Assembly: GCA_002898215.1 (NCBI GenBank)
Contig: BEIF01000001.1
Location: forward strand, 1,493,146 to 1,557,145
Direction: 5' to 3'
Source of the DNA: a bacterium HR29
GTDB lineage: Bacteria; Chloroflexota; Dehalococcoidia; Tepidiformales; Tepidiformaceae
Length of the DNA stretch: 64,000 bases
Shown here: positions 32,637-40,439 of the stretch, one piece after another
Layout of the letters: every line of letters starts with the position of its first letter
How positions within the stretch are numbered: the first letter of the stretch is position 1
Position numbers and translations under genes: made by a program
The notes under the pieces: generated by a model
Databases searched by the model: none
The model's input: only the letters and a program-made list of their open reading frames with translations
Told to the model about the DNA's origin: nothing

Positions 32637-34667
32637 TTACGAAACCAGCAGCCAGCCCTGCATCTCGAGGTGGAGTGCGGAGCAGAACTCGGTGCAGTAG
32701 TAGGCGAAAGCGCCCTGGGTGTCGGCAACGAACTCCACCGTCGTGGCCTCTCCGGGGTCGAGGCTTACGTTGATGTTGTAGCGAGGGATGGCGAACCCGT
32801 GCGTAGCGTCCGGCGTTGTCTCGACGTTCGTCAGGTGGATGACGACCTTGTCGCCCTTCTTCGCCCGGATGATGTCGGGCTTGAAGTTGCTCCGCTTCAC
32901 CGTGGCCCAAACTTCGACGGTGTTCCCCTTCCGCTCGATGCGCTCTTCGCCTTCCTTCACCGCGTTCGGGTCGGGCTCCATGGTGAGCGGGTTCGTGCCG
33001 GGCGGATACACCTCCCACGCCTTGATGCGGTCGATGCGAATGCCCTGGACGTAGTGGGGCTCGGCCGCGGTGATGGGCATATCGGCGATGATCTCCATCT
33101 TCTCGCCGGTGAGGTCGACGAGCTGGAAGTTCTGGGGCTTGAGCGTGCCGACCACGGGGAAGCGGTCGATGGACCACTTGTTGAGAGCGACGAGGTACTT
33201 GCCCGCCGGCTTGACCGTATCGCCCTCCATCACCACCAGGTGGCCGATGTTGTAGTGGATGGGGAGCTTCTCGACGAGCTTAAAAGCCTGGTCGCCGCTG
33301 AAGTACGGCTCGCCGAGGGACCACTTCGCTACGGCGCTCTCGAGGAAGAGGCTCGTGTAGGCGTACCCCTTGTCGTCGAACTGCGTGTGCAGCGGGCCGG
33401 CGCCGAGCTCGACGCGGGCAGCCACCACAGCATCGTAGCGGACGATCGGCACGCCGTAGACGTCCTTGTCCTCGAAGTCCTGCTTCTCGATGGCCTCCTT
33501 CAGCTTGGTGAAGGAGTAGACGGTGGCGTGCGGGTCGAGCTTGCCGCTGACGCAGATGTACTCCCCGTTCGGCGCGACATCGACGCCGTGGGGGCTGCGC
33601 GGCTCTGGGACGAGGTAAAGCACGCCCTCCTTAGCCGCCACCTCCAAGGGGATGACCTTCATGCCGTTCTTGGTGGTGTATCGGCCCGCCGCGACGAGCT
33701 CCTCCGCCTTCTTCCAATTGATGACGTGGAGGTAGTCGAAGTCCCTCTGCGATGCGCCGACCTCGAGCGGTTCCTTCCCTTCGAGGTTGCCGCCGGTTGC
33801 CATCTCGGCGTTGTAGGAGTTGATGAACGCCCACCCGTAGCTCACGAGCTTGCCAGCATCGGCCAGGTCCTGGGTATACGGCGGAAGCTCGACTTGGAAG
33901 CTCCGGGAAAGGTCGACGCGCCCCGTCTTCTGGTCGACGGCGAGGAAGCTCGAATACCCGCGGAACGCGTCCTTGAAGTTGTCGAGCGCCTTATCGATGT
34001 TCTCCGTCTTCACCAGCGTGGGCGTCATCGAGGAGATGTGCACGTACTCCGTGTTGGGAGTGACGAACGCCCCGCCGTGAGACGACTGGAGGTTGGGGAC
34101 GTCGACGATCTGCTTGACCTTGAAGTCGCGGAGGTCGGCCATGGCGAGGCGGCCGTTGGCGCGGTCGTTGATGTAGACCCAGCGCCCGTCGTACTCGCCG
34201 TTCGTTTCGCTGAGCGCGGGGTGATGGGTATCGGCCCAGGTGAGCTTCCCGCGGGCCCGGGAGTACGGCGTCCCCGCCTCCGTCGTCCCCTCGTCGAGCA
34301 CTGCCTCGCCCCAGTCAGCACCGTACCCGAAGCCCTGCCATGGCTCGGGCGTGAACATCCCGATGACCTTGTACAGGCGCATCGAGGGCACGCCGATCAC
34401 GAGGATCTGGCCGCCGTGCCCCCCCGACGAGAAGAGGAGGAACTCGTCGAGGTCGGGCTTCCCCGGCGGAACGAACGACTTGACGGCCTTGCGGACCTCT
34501 TCTGCGGTCAGGCCACGGGCATCGGCGACCTGCTGAACATCGCCGGAGAGCCCAGCCCCGCCACCGCCATCGCCGCCCCCAACGGCACGACCGATGACTC
34601 CCCCGACGATGAGACCTGCGGCGCCTGCGGCACCTCCGGTCAGAAGTTCTCGACGGGTGACTGCCAT
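32637..34667 (-). CDS. nosZ: Nitrous oxide reductase NosZ
   Basis: Multicopper enzyme of 676 residues that reduces N2O to N2. An N-terminal seven-bladed propeller holds the CuZ site; candidate His ligands appear in TWADTHHPALS, LQSSHGGAFV, SPHGVDV, LHTQFDD and EPHYVQG. The C-terminal cupredoxin holds CuA: TPDATHGFAIPRY and YYCTEFCSALHLEMQGW (two Cys, His, Met). The signal has a twin-Arg (VTRRELLTGGAAGAAG) followed by an Ala/Gly/Val core, suggesting Tat export. The accompanying gene set (cupredoxin, fused NosD, no NosR seen) fits the clade II or 'atypical' type; formal clade needs a tree. Upstream lies a lipoprotein cupredoxin 33 bases away. Confidence 0.96.
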   Translation of the reverse strand: MAVTRRELLTGGAAGAAGLIVGGVIGRAVGGGDGGGGAGLSGDVQQVADARGLTAEEVRKAVKSFVPPGKPDLDEFLLFSSGGHGGQILVIGVPSMRLYKVIGMFTPEPWQGFGYGADWGEAVLDEGTTEAGTPYSRARGKLTWADTHHPALSETNGEYDGRWVYINDRANGRLAMADLRDFKVKQIVDVPNLQSSHGGAFVTPNTEYVHISSMTPTLVKTENIDKALDNFKDAFRGYSSFLAVDQKTGRVDLSRSFQVELPPYTQDLADAGKLVSYGWAFINSYNAEMATGGNLEGKEPLEVGASQRDFDYLHVINWKKAEELVAAGRYTTKNGMKVIPLEVAAKEGVLYLVPEPRSPHGVDVAPNGEYICVSGKLDPHATVYSFTKLKEAIEKQDFEDKDVYGVPIVRYDAVVAARVELGAGPLHTQFDDKGYAYTSLFLESAVAKWSLGEPYFSGDQAFKLVEKLPIHYNIGHLVVMEGDTVKPAGKYLVALNKWSIDRFPVVGTLKPQNFQLVDLTGEKMEIIADMPITAAEPHYVQGIRIDRIKAWEVYPPGTNPLTMEPDPNAVKEGEERIERKGNTVEVWATVKRSNFKPDIIRAKKGDKVVIHLTNVETTPDATHGFAIPRYNINVSLDPGEATTVEFVADTQGAFAYYCTEFCSALHLEMQGWLLVS

Positions 34668-34700
34668 GCTATTCCCTCCTTTACACGGCTGACGCCGTGA

Positions 34701-35153
34701 TCAATCCGTGACAGTGATGACTCCAGCCATGTCGGGGAGGTGATAATCGCACTGGAAGTCGTACTTACCGGTCTTCGTGAACTTCGCCTCGAATTCGCTC
34801 GTCTGGCCGGGATTGACGAGGAGGTCGCTCTTGAAGTCCTTACCTTCCTTCGCAGCGCTGAGGATGTGCATGTTGTGAACGGCAGTGCCCTGATTCTTCG
34901 CGACAAACTTGACGGTGGTATTCACGGGGACCGTAAGCTCTTTCGGCTCGAAGAAGTTGTCCTTCATCACGACCTCGATAACCTTCTCGGCACCTTCCGA
35001 GCCGCCGGCGCTCCCGCCGGAGCTCCCTGCCGGCTTGGTGGCGATGGGCGCAGGCGTGGACTCGCCGCCGCCCGAACCGCCGCAGGCTGCCATCGCCGCG
35101 CCGCCCAGCACGGCGAGGGCCAGGAGTGGGGTGACGAACTTCCAGAAGTTCAC
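34701..35153 (-). CDS. Cupredoxin lipoprotein of the nos operon
   Basis: Exported blue-copper-type protein of 150 residues starting at GTG 35153 (aggagg upstream). A lipoprotein signal ends at GGAAMAAC, then a Gly/Ser/Pro-rich spacer to about residue 55. The plastocyanin-like domain has the copper ligands His (GTAVHNMHIL), Cys, His and Met (YDFQCDYHLPDMAG). It precedes nosZ in the same operon and is a good candidate for the direct electron donor to NosZ or for a copper store. The upstream region contains a CRP/FNR-like palindrome. Confidence 0.87.
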   Translation of the reverse strand: MNFWKFVTPLLALAVLGGAAMAACGGSGGGESTPAPIATKPAGSSGGSAGGSEGAEKVIEVVMKDNFFEPKELTVPVNTTVKFVAKNQGTAVHNMHILSAAKEGKDFKSDLLVNPGQTSEFEAKFTKTGKYDFQCDYHLPDMAGVITVTD

Positions 35154-35191
35154 GGCTCCTCCTTGTTTCTCGCGAGCAGCCCCACGGGCCG

Positions 35192-35211
35192 CTCGTGATT
35201 GATGTCACGAG
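35192..35211 (-). promoter_or_regulatory. CRP/FNR-like palindrome upstream of the nos operon
   Basis: The 20-base site CTCGTGATTGATGTCACGAG has 7-bp perfect arms around a 6-base spacer and matches the GTGA-N6-TCAC core of CRP/FNR-family sites. It lies 39-58 bases before the GTG start of the cupredoxin gene, a place suited to an activator. Control by low oxygen or N oxides would be expected for nosZ, but the regulator is not in the window. Confidence 0.55.
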
Positions 35212-35376
35212 TGTGGTAGGAGTCCTCCGCGCTTTCCACGGTCGAACGGCCCCGCCAGGAGAGTCCGAACGGCCCCAATGGGGGATTCCGTCATCCCTCA
35301 AGCCGAGAGGCCGATGCGAGGTCGGAAGCGACCGTCGGCCGCAACGCCGAGCACCAGGGTGGGACGGAGGGCCTGG

Positions 35377-35916
35377 CTACCCCGCCACGCGGATCACCGC
35401 CGTCATCCACGGGTGGATGAGGCAGTAGTACGCCCACTCCCCTGGCCGCGAGAAGGTGAGGCTGCGGGATTCGCCTCGGCCGAAGAGCCCCGTGTCCCAG
35501 CTTCCGTCCCGGGCGGTCGCGGAGTGCGGGACAGGGTCATCGTTGACCCAGGTCACCGTCGTTCCCGCCCGAATGGAGAGGTCGGATGGGACGAAGGCGT
35601 TCCCCGTCATCCGAACAGTGACAGCAGATGCATCGCTCGTGACCGGGGTGGATGGCGCCTGCACACCGAACCCCCGCATATGGGGCATCCAGGCGAAGCC
35701 GCCGCCAGTAACCATGTGCCACGCCATGAACCCGAACCAGACGGCGACGGCCAAGGCGAGGAGCACGCCGACGCTCGCAGCAGGGAGAACGAGAAGACCC
35801 CACCGCGGGCCGTTGGCGGTTCCCGGGCCGGGCGCCGCTGCGCGCACGCCCAACGCGACAGCTGAAGCGCCTGCGAGCACCGCGAGGAGAAGAATCAGGA
35901 ACCAAACCGCCATCAT
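35377..35916 (-). CDS. Membrane-anchored cupredoxin
   Basis: Protein of 179 residues from ATG 35916 (aggagg 7 bases upstream). Two membrane helices (about 3-21 and 37-62) precede a soluble cupredoxin domain (about 90-179). Copper ligands are visible: His in DDPVPHSATARDG, and Cys, His and Met in YYCLIHPWMTAV. The fold is plastocyanin/amicyanin-like, and the Asp-Gly-Ser-Trp loop suggests a small type-1 site. It sits between the nos operon and the menaquinone operon, each about 200 bases away, so it may be its own transcript. It could move electrons from the quinol pool to NosZ or to the oxidase; this is inference. Confidence 0.82.
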   Translation of the reverse strand: MMAVWFLILLLAVLAGASAVALGVRAAAPGPGTANGPRWGLLVLPAASVGVLLALAVAVWFGFMAWHMVTGGGFAWMPHMRGFGVQAPSTPVTSDASAVTVRMTGNAFVPSDLSIRAGTTVTWVNDDPVPHSATARDGSWDTGLFGRGESRSLTFSRPGEWAYYCLIHPWMTAVIRVAG

Positions 35917-36111
35917 GGCACACCTCCTACGCCTGGCGCTCGAAGGGGCTCCGGGTCTTCTTGGCGAATGGTCGGGAATCGAAGCACCTTCTCGGCATCC
36001 TCTCCGCGCGATTCGAGGGTCGCGCACGGGAGCCGTGACGCCACCGGCCGTTCGGCCCGCGGGCGAGGGCCCGGGTGGAGGGAAGAAGGCCGCCTTTTCC
36101 TCTCCTTTCGT

Positions 36112-37590
36112 CTACGGCGCCGAGAGCCACTGCTCGCGCACGAGGCGACGAACCACCTTCCCGGACGCCGTCTTCGGGAGCTCTGCCACGATGCGGATCT
36201 CCCGGGGTAGCTTGTACCCCGCAAGCCGGTGCCGGCAGAGCTCGAGGAGCTCCTGGGGCGAGACCTCGGCTCCAGGACGGAGCTCGACCGCGGCCGCCAC
36301 ACGCTGGCCCCATTCCGGGTCGGGGAGGCCGACAGCCGCTGCCCCTGCGACGGCCGGATGCTCGCAGAGGACCCGCTCGATTTCAGCCGGGGCGACGTTC
36401 TCGCCACCCGTGACGATGAGGTCTTCCCTGCGGTCGAGCACGTAGAGGTACCCTTCGTCGTCCAGGTACCCGACATCCCCGGTTGCCAGCCACTCCCCCC
36501 GTAGCTTCTCCGCGGTCGCCTCGGGCTGCCGATGGTATCCCGCCATGACCGTTGGGCCGCGTACCCAGATCTCGCCCGGCTCGCCGGGCGCACATGGCTC
36601 CCCCGCCTCGTCCACGACGCGAACCTCCGTCGGGAAGATGGGCTTCCCGGCAGACCCGAGCTTGCGGAGCGCGTCCTCGGGAGGCAGGGTGCAAACCTGG
36701 GACGCGGCTTCGGTGAGCCCGTACGTCTGCACGACCGGCGCTCCCATGCGAGCGCACCGTTCGAGCAGGTCACGCGGAACAGGACCGCCTCCGACCAGGA
36801 TGCAGCGGAGCGACGGGGGGTACGGAGCATCACACCGCGCATCCAGCAGGCGCCGGAGCATGGTCGCGACGACGGAGACGATGGTGGCGCCCCCTTCGTC
36901 GATGTCGCGGTTGACGCGCCCGGCGTCGAAGCCTTCATGGATCGAGACCTCGATGCCGTACAGCACCCCCCGAAGGAGAATCGAGAGACCACCGACGTGG
37001 AAGAAGGGAAGGCAGGCAAGCCAAACATCGTCCCCAATGAGGCCGAGATTGAAAGCCGAACCGACCGCGCTCCAGAGATGGTTGGCGAAGGTGAGGACCA
37101 CGCCTTTCGGACGGCCAGTGGTACCGGACGTGTACACGATCGAGTGGGGCGCATCGAGGCGGAATCGGGGCGGAGGGAACGCCGCCTCGTGGAGCGCATC
37201 GAGGTCCGGCAGGCGACGGGCGAGGACGCCGGCCGTCCGCGCTGCCGCCTCGCCGAGGGCGGCGTTGGCGTCATCGAAGAGAAGGAGCGAAGCGCCGGAA
37301 TCGCGGAGCTGCCAGGCGAGGTCGTCGGCCGTAAGCCGTGCGTTGAGCGGCACGAGCACGCCGCCGGCGCGCGGTACGGCGTGGATCGCCACGGCCGCCG
37401 CGAGCGAGTTCCAGGCCAACAGGCCAACCGACGAGCCCTGTCGCACCCCCTCCGACTGCAGCCAGGCGGCGAGCGCCGAGACGGCGCGGTCGAGCTCGGC
37501 GAACGTCCAGCGCCGTTCGCCGAGCCGCACCGCAGCACGGGCTGGAGTTGCCGCCGCCCGGTGCGCCAGCCAATCGGGCACCAGACTCAC
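36112..37590 (-). CDS. menE: o-Succinylbenzoate-CoA ligase
   Basis: Adenylate-forming enzyme of 492 residues that activates o-succinylbenzoate with ATP and CoA in menaquinone synthesis. The ATP-binding motif is SIVYTSGTTGRPKGVVLTFA; later core motifs are QTYGLTEAASQ, GEWLATGDVGYLDDEGYLYV, DRREDLIVTGGENVAP and the terminal Lys in KTASGKVVRR. Generic acyl-CoA ligases look similar, but its place directly after menC settles the call. The GTG start overlaps the menC stop (GTGA). Last gene of the men operon. Confidence 0.9.
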   Translation of the reverse strand: MSLVPDWLAHRAAATPARAAVRLGERRWTFAELDRAVSALAAWLQSEGVRQGSSVGLLAWNSLAAAVAIHAVPRAGGVLVPLNARLTADDLAWQLRDSGASLLLFDDANAALGEAAARTAGVLARRLPDLDALHEAAFPPPRFRLDAPHSIVYTSGTTGRPKGVVLTFANHLWSAVGSAFNLGLIGDDVWLACLPFFHVGGLSILLRGVLYGIEVSIHEGFDAGRVNRDIDEGGATIVSVVATMLRRLLDARCDAPYPPSLRCILVGGGPVPRDLLERCARMGAPVVQTYGLTEAASQVCTLPPEDALRKLGSAGKPIFPTEVRVVDEAGEPCAPGEPGEIWVRGPTVMAGYHRQPEATAEKLRGEWLATGDVGYLDDEGYLYVLDRREDLIVTGGENVAPAEIERVLCEHPAVAGAAAVGLPDPEWGQRVAAAVELRPGAEVSPQELLELCRHRLAGYKLPREIRIVAELPKTASGKVVRRLVREQWLSAP

Positions 37591-38747
37591 CCTCGCACCT
37601 CCAGGAGGGGCCGCCGGGCGAGCACCCAGGGAGCCGGCGAGGTGCCAATGCCCGGGGTATCCGAGAGGTCGAGCATCCCGTCCGCAATAGCCAAGGACGG
37701 CTCGGCCGTATCGCGAACGAGCAGGCGCACGGTCGCGAGCCCGTGCGCCACCGAACGCCCGGGGAGCGACGCCGCCAGCTGCGCGGCGGCAGCGACCGCG
37801 AGCCCGCCGTCGAGGGAGGAGGTGACCACCGGCACGACGCCATGGGCTGCGGCTGCCTCCGCTGCCACGAGGGCAGCCGTGAGCCCACCGACGACCGCCG
37901 GCTTAACGGTGACGACATCTGTCGCCTCCGCTCGAAGCAGCGCCTCCACCGCTTCGAGCGAGACCACGTCTTCGTCGGCGGCGACGGGAACCGGGCATCG
38001 GCGGCGCAGGCGGGCAAGAGCCGCGGGGTCTCCAGGCGGGAGCGGCTGCTCCACGTATTCGATGTCGAAGGGGGCGAAGGCCTCGAGCGCCCGCGCCGCC
38101 TCCTCCTCGCTCCAGGCTCCGTTCGCGTCCAACCGGAGGGCAACGCCGCTGCCGAGCGCGTCGCGGGCGGCCCGAACGCGGGCGATGTCGTCGCGCAGAG
38201 GGCGTCCGCCCACCTTCAACTTCGCGGCCGAGAAACCCTCCCGGCGCGCGTGGCGTGCCGATTCTTCGACTTCACCCGGGGTGTTCCCCACAAGCAGTGT
38301 GTTGACCGGCACGGCACTCGCCGCATCGCGTGAGAGGAGGCTGCGTAGCGTCAGGCCCGCCCGTCGTGCCAGGAGGTCGAGGGCAGCCGCTTCGACGGCG
38401 AACGCGACCGCCGCCGTGACGGCATCGCGAGGCGGTCGGGCTCGGACGGCGGCGGCGAGGGCAGCAGGGGTCCGCCCGACGGCCAGCGAGAAGCACTCTC
38501 CGAGCGCAACGGAAAGGGAGAGACGTCTCGGGCGCGCAAACCCGGCCAGCGGACCGGCCTCGCCCCAGCCCGCACAGCCCTCGGCGTCACGGAGCATCAC
38601 CACCGCGACATCGCGGCCACGGAGCGCCCGCCCAGCGGTGAGGACCGGGGTCTTCAGCCGAAGCCGGACCCGCCAGGCCACCGCGCGGACGATGGCCGGG
38701 CCGCCGATATCCGCGGCTGCTTCAAGGCCAGCGAGGGAACTGGTCAT
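37587..38747 (-). CDS. menC: o-Succinylbenzoate synthase
   Basis: Enolase-superfamily dehydratase of 386 residues that converts SHCHC to o-succinylbenzoate. The catalytic Lys lies in AAKLKVGGRPLRDD; the metal ligands are Asp in LRLDANGAWSEEE, Glu in DIEYVEQPLPPGD and Asp in AADEDVVSLE; the second Lys is in VTVKPAVVGGL. The ATG at 38747 overlaps menB by 26 bases and has no clear ribosome site; GTG 38681 would start just before the first conserved strand and is a possible true start. Coupled to menE by GTGA. Confidence 0.88.
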   Translation of the reverse strand: MTSSLAGLEAAADIGGPAIVRAVAWRVRLRLKTPVLTAGRALRGRDVAVVMLRDAEGCAGWGEAGPLAGFARPRRLSLSVALGECFSLAVGRTPAALAAAVRARPPRDAVTAAVAFAVEAAALDLLARRAGLTLRSLLSRDAASAVPVNTLLVGNTPGEVEESARHARREGFSAAKLKVGGRPLRDDIARVRAARDALGSGVALRLDANGAWSEEEAARALEAFAPFDIEYVEQPLPPGDPAALARLRRRCPVPVAADEDVVSLEAVEALLRAEATDVVTVKPAVVGGLTAALVAAEAAAAHGVVPVVTSSLDGGLAVAAAAQLAASLPGRSVAHGLATVRLLVRDTAEPSLAIADGMLDLSDTPGIGTSPAPWVLARRPLLEVRG

Positions 38748-39594
38748 AGCGCGGAGGACGCTTTTCGAGGAAGGCGTCGCGGCCCTCCTTCGCTTCGTCG
38801 GTCATGTAGGCGAGGCGGGTCGCCTCGCCGGCGAAGAGCTGCTGGCCGACGAAACCATCGTCAGCCAGGTTGAACGCGTACTTGAGCATTCGGATCGAGG
38901 TGGGGCTCTTCCGGTTCATGGTCTGCGCCCACTCGAAGGCGGTGACCTCGAGCTGTTGGTGAGGGACGACGGCGTTCACCATACCCATGGCGAAGGCTTC
39001 CTCGGCGGTGTAGACGCGCTCCAGGAAGAAGATCTCACGGGCTCGCTTCTGGCCGACGTGACGGGCGAGGTAGGCGGAGCCGTAGCCGCCGTCGAAGCTC
39101 GCTGCCCGAGCGTCCGCCTGCTGGAATCGGGCGTGTTCGCGGCTAGCGATGGTGAGGTCGCACACCACGTGGAGGCTGTGGCCACCGCCGACGGCCCACC
39201 CTGGAACCACCGCCACGACGGGCTTCGGCATGAAGCGGATCATCCGCTGGAGCTCCAGCACGTGGAGCCGAGGGAGCACGTACCCGCCCTCGTAGCCGCC
39301 GTGCCCGCGGACGCGCTGATCGCCGCCGGCGCAGAAGGCCCAGACCCCATCCTTGGGGGAGGGACCTTCGCCCGTAATGAGCACGGTGCCGATGGAGGTG
39401 TCGAGCCACGCGTCGCGCACCGCTTCGATCATCTCGTCGATGGTCTCCGGTCGGAACGCGTTCCGCACCTCCGGGCGGTTGAAAGCGATGCGGGCGACTC
39501 CGTCGGCCTTGTAGTAGGTGATATCGCGAAAGTCTCGCACTTTCCGCCATTCGGCGGCCTTCCGGATGTGCTGCCACGTTTGCGGTTCGGTCAT
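38722..39594 (-). CDS. menB: 1,4-Dihydroxy-2-naphthoyl-CoA synthase
   Basis: Crotonase-fold ring-closing enzyme of 290 residues. The oxyanion-hole segments are FCAGGDQRVRG and VPGWAVGGGHSLHVVCDLTI; the MenB-specific SFDGGYGSAYLARHVGQKRA block with the catalytic Asp/Gly pattern is present, as is the C-terminal EGRDAFLEKRPPRYDQFPRW that closes the active site of the neighbouring subunit. Start ATG overlaps the menH stop (ATGA). This is the best-defined gene of the operon. Confidence 0.95.
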   Translation of the reverse strand: MTEPQTWQHIRKAAEWRKVRDFRDITYYKADGVARIAFNRPEVRNAFRPETIDEMIEAVRDAWLDTSIGTVLITGEGPSPKDGVWAFCAGGDQRVRGHGGYEGGYVLPRLHVLELQRMIRFMPKPVVAVVPGWAVGGGHSLHVVCDLTIASREHARFQQADARAASFDGGYGSAYLARHVGQKRAREIFFLERVYTAEEAFAMGMVNAVVPHQQLEVTAFEWAQTMNRKSPTSIRMLKYAFNLADDGFVGQQLFAGEATRLAYMTDEAKEGRDAFLEKRPPRYDQFPRWP

Positions 39595-40439
39595 CGCTCT
39601 TGCTCCGCAGCGAGGGTCGTAGGCGCATGGTCACAGAGGAAGGAGCGCACGGCACGGATGTACGCCTCCGGCGCTTCGAGGTGAACGGCATGGCCAACGC
39701 CCGGGACGTTGACCCAGCGGGCGCCAGGCAGCTCGCCGGCCATGGCTTGCGCGAGGGAAACGTACTTCGCATCGAGCGCGCCGGTGAGGATGAGCACCGG
39801 TATCCCGGCGAGGCGCGGACCGAGCTGCCCCAACAGGGGCTCGTCGCGGCCGGCCCCGAGGCCGCGCAAGCTGTTCGCCAGGCCGAGGGGTCGTTGGGCC
39901 AGACGCCGCCGCCGGAGCTCCCCCCGCACCGAATCCGGTAGCGACGCTTGACTCGCCCAGAGGGGAAGCGACTCCCAATAGGCTACGAAGGCCTCGATGC
40001 CCTCTCGCTCCAGCTTCCGGGCAAGCTCTTCGTCCGATTCGATTCGCCTCCGACGCTCGTCCGGGTCGGGGATGCCCGGTGAGGCACTCTCCAGTACGAG
40101 CGCCCAACAGCGCTGGGGTGCCACAACCGCGAGCCGCAGGGCCACGCGGCCGCCCATCGAGTACCCCACGACCGCCGCCCTCTCGATGCCGAGGGCGTCG
40201 AGCAACGCGGTGAGGTCGGCCACGGTCTCGGCCATCGCATACCGGCGAGGGTCATCGGGGGCATCCGAAACCCCGTGGCCGAGAAAGTCGAGGCGAACCG
40301 TCCTGAAGCCATCGAAGGCGGGAAGCACTGGCTCCCAGGCTTCGAGCGTGCCCGTGAACCCGTGCAAGAGGAGCACGGTCGGGCCCTGGCCGCGCACTTC
40401 CACCTCGTAGGTGGCTCCGCGGATGGTCACCGGGGTCAT
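39591..40439 (-). CDS. menH: SHCHC synthase (MenH)
   Basis: Alpha/beta-hydrolase of 282 residues that eliminates pyruvate from SEPHCHC to give SHCHC. The nucleophile elbow is VVGYSMGGRVALRL, the acid Asp is in ILTGALDAKYV and the His in VPGVGHAVHLEAPEAY. The N-terminal oxyanion strand is VLLLHGFTGTLEAW. A hydrolase of this size between menD and menB is characteristic of MenH. Coupled at both ends by ATGA overlaps. Confidence 0.9.
   Translation of the reverse strand: MTPVTIRGATYEVEVRGQGPTVLLLHGFTGTLEAWEPVLPAFDGFRTVRLDFLGHGVSDAPDDPRRYAMAETVADLTALLDALGIERAAVVGYSMGGRVALRLAVVAPQRCWALVLESASPGIPDPDERRRRIESDEELARKLEREGIEAFVAYWESLPLWASQASLPDSVRGELRRRRLAQRPLGLANSLRGLGAGRDEPLLGQLGPRLAGIPVLILTGALDAKYVSLAQAMAGELPGARWVNVPGVGHAVHLEAPEAYIRAVRSFLCDHAPTTLAAEQER

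Noticed and set aside
36532..39684. 1050-codon open frame on the + strand across the men genes
   Set aside because: It runs antisense to menE, menC and menB, all of which have full catalytic motifs. The translated product is Arg/Ser/Ala-rich without any fold signature.
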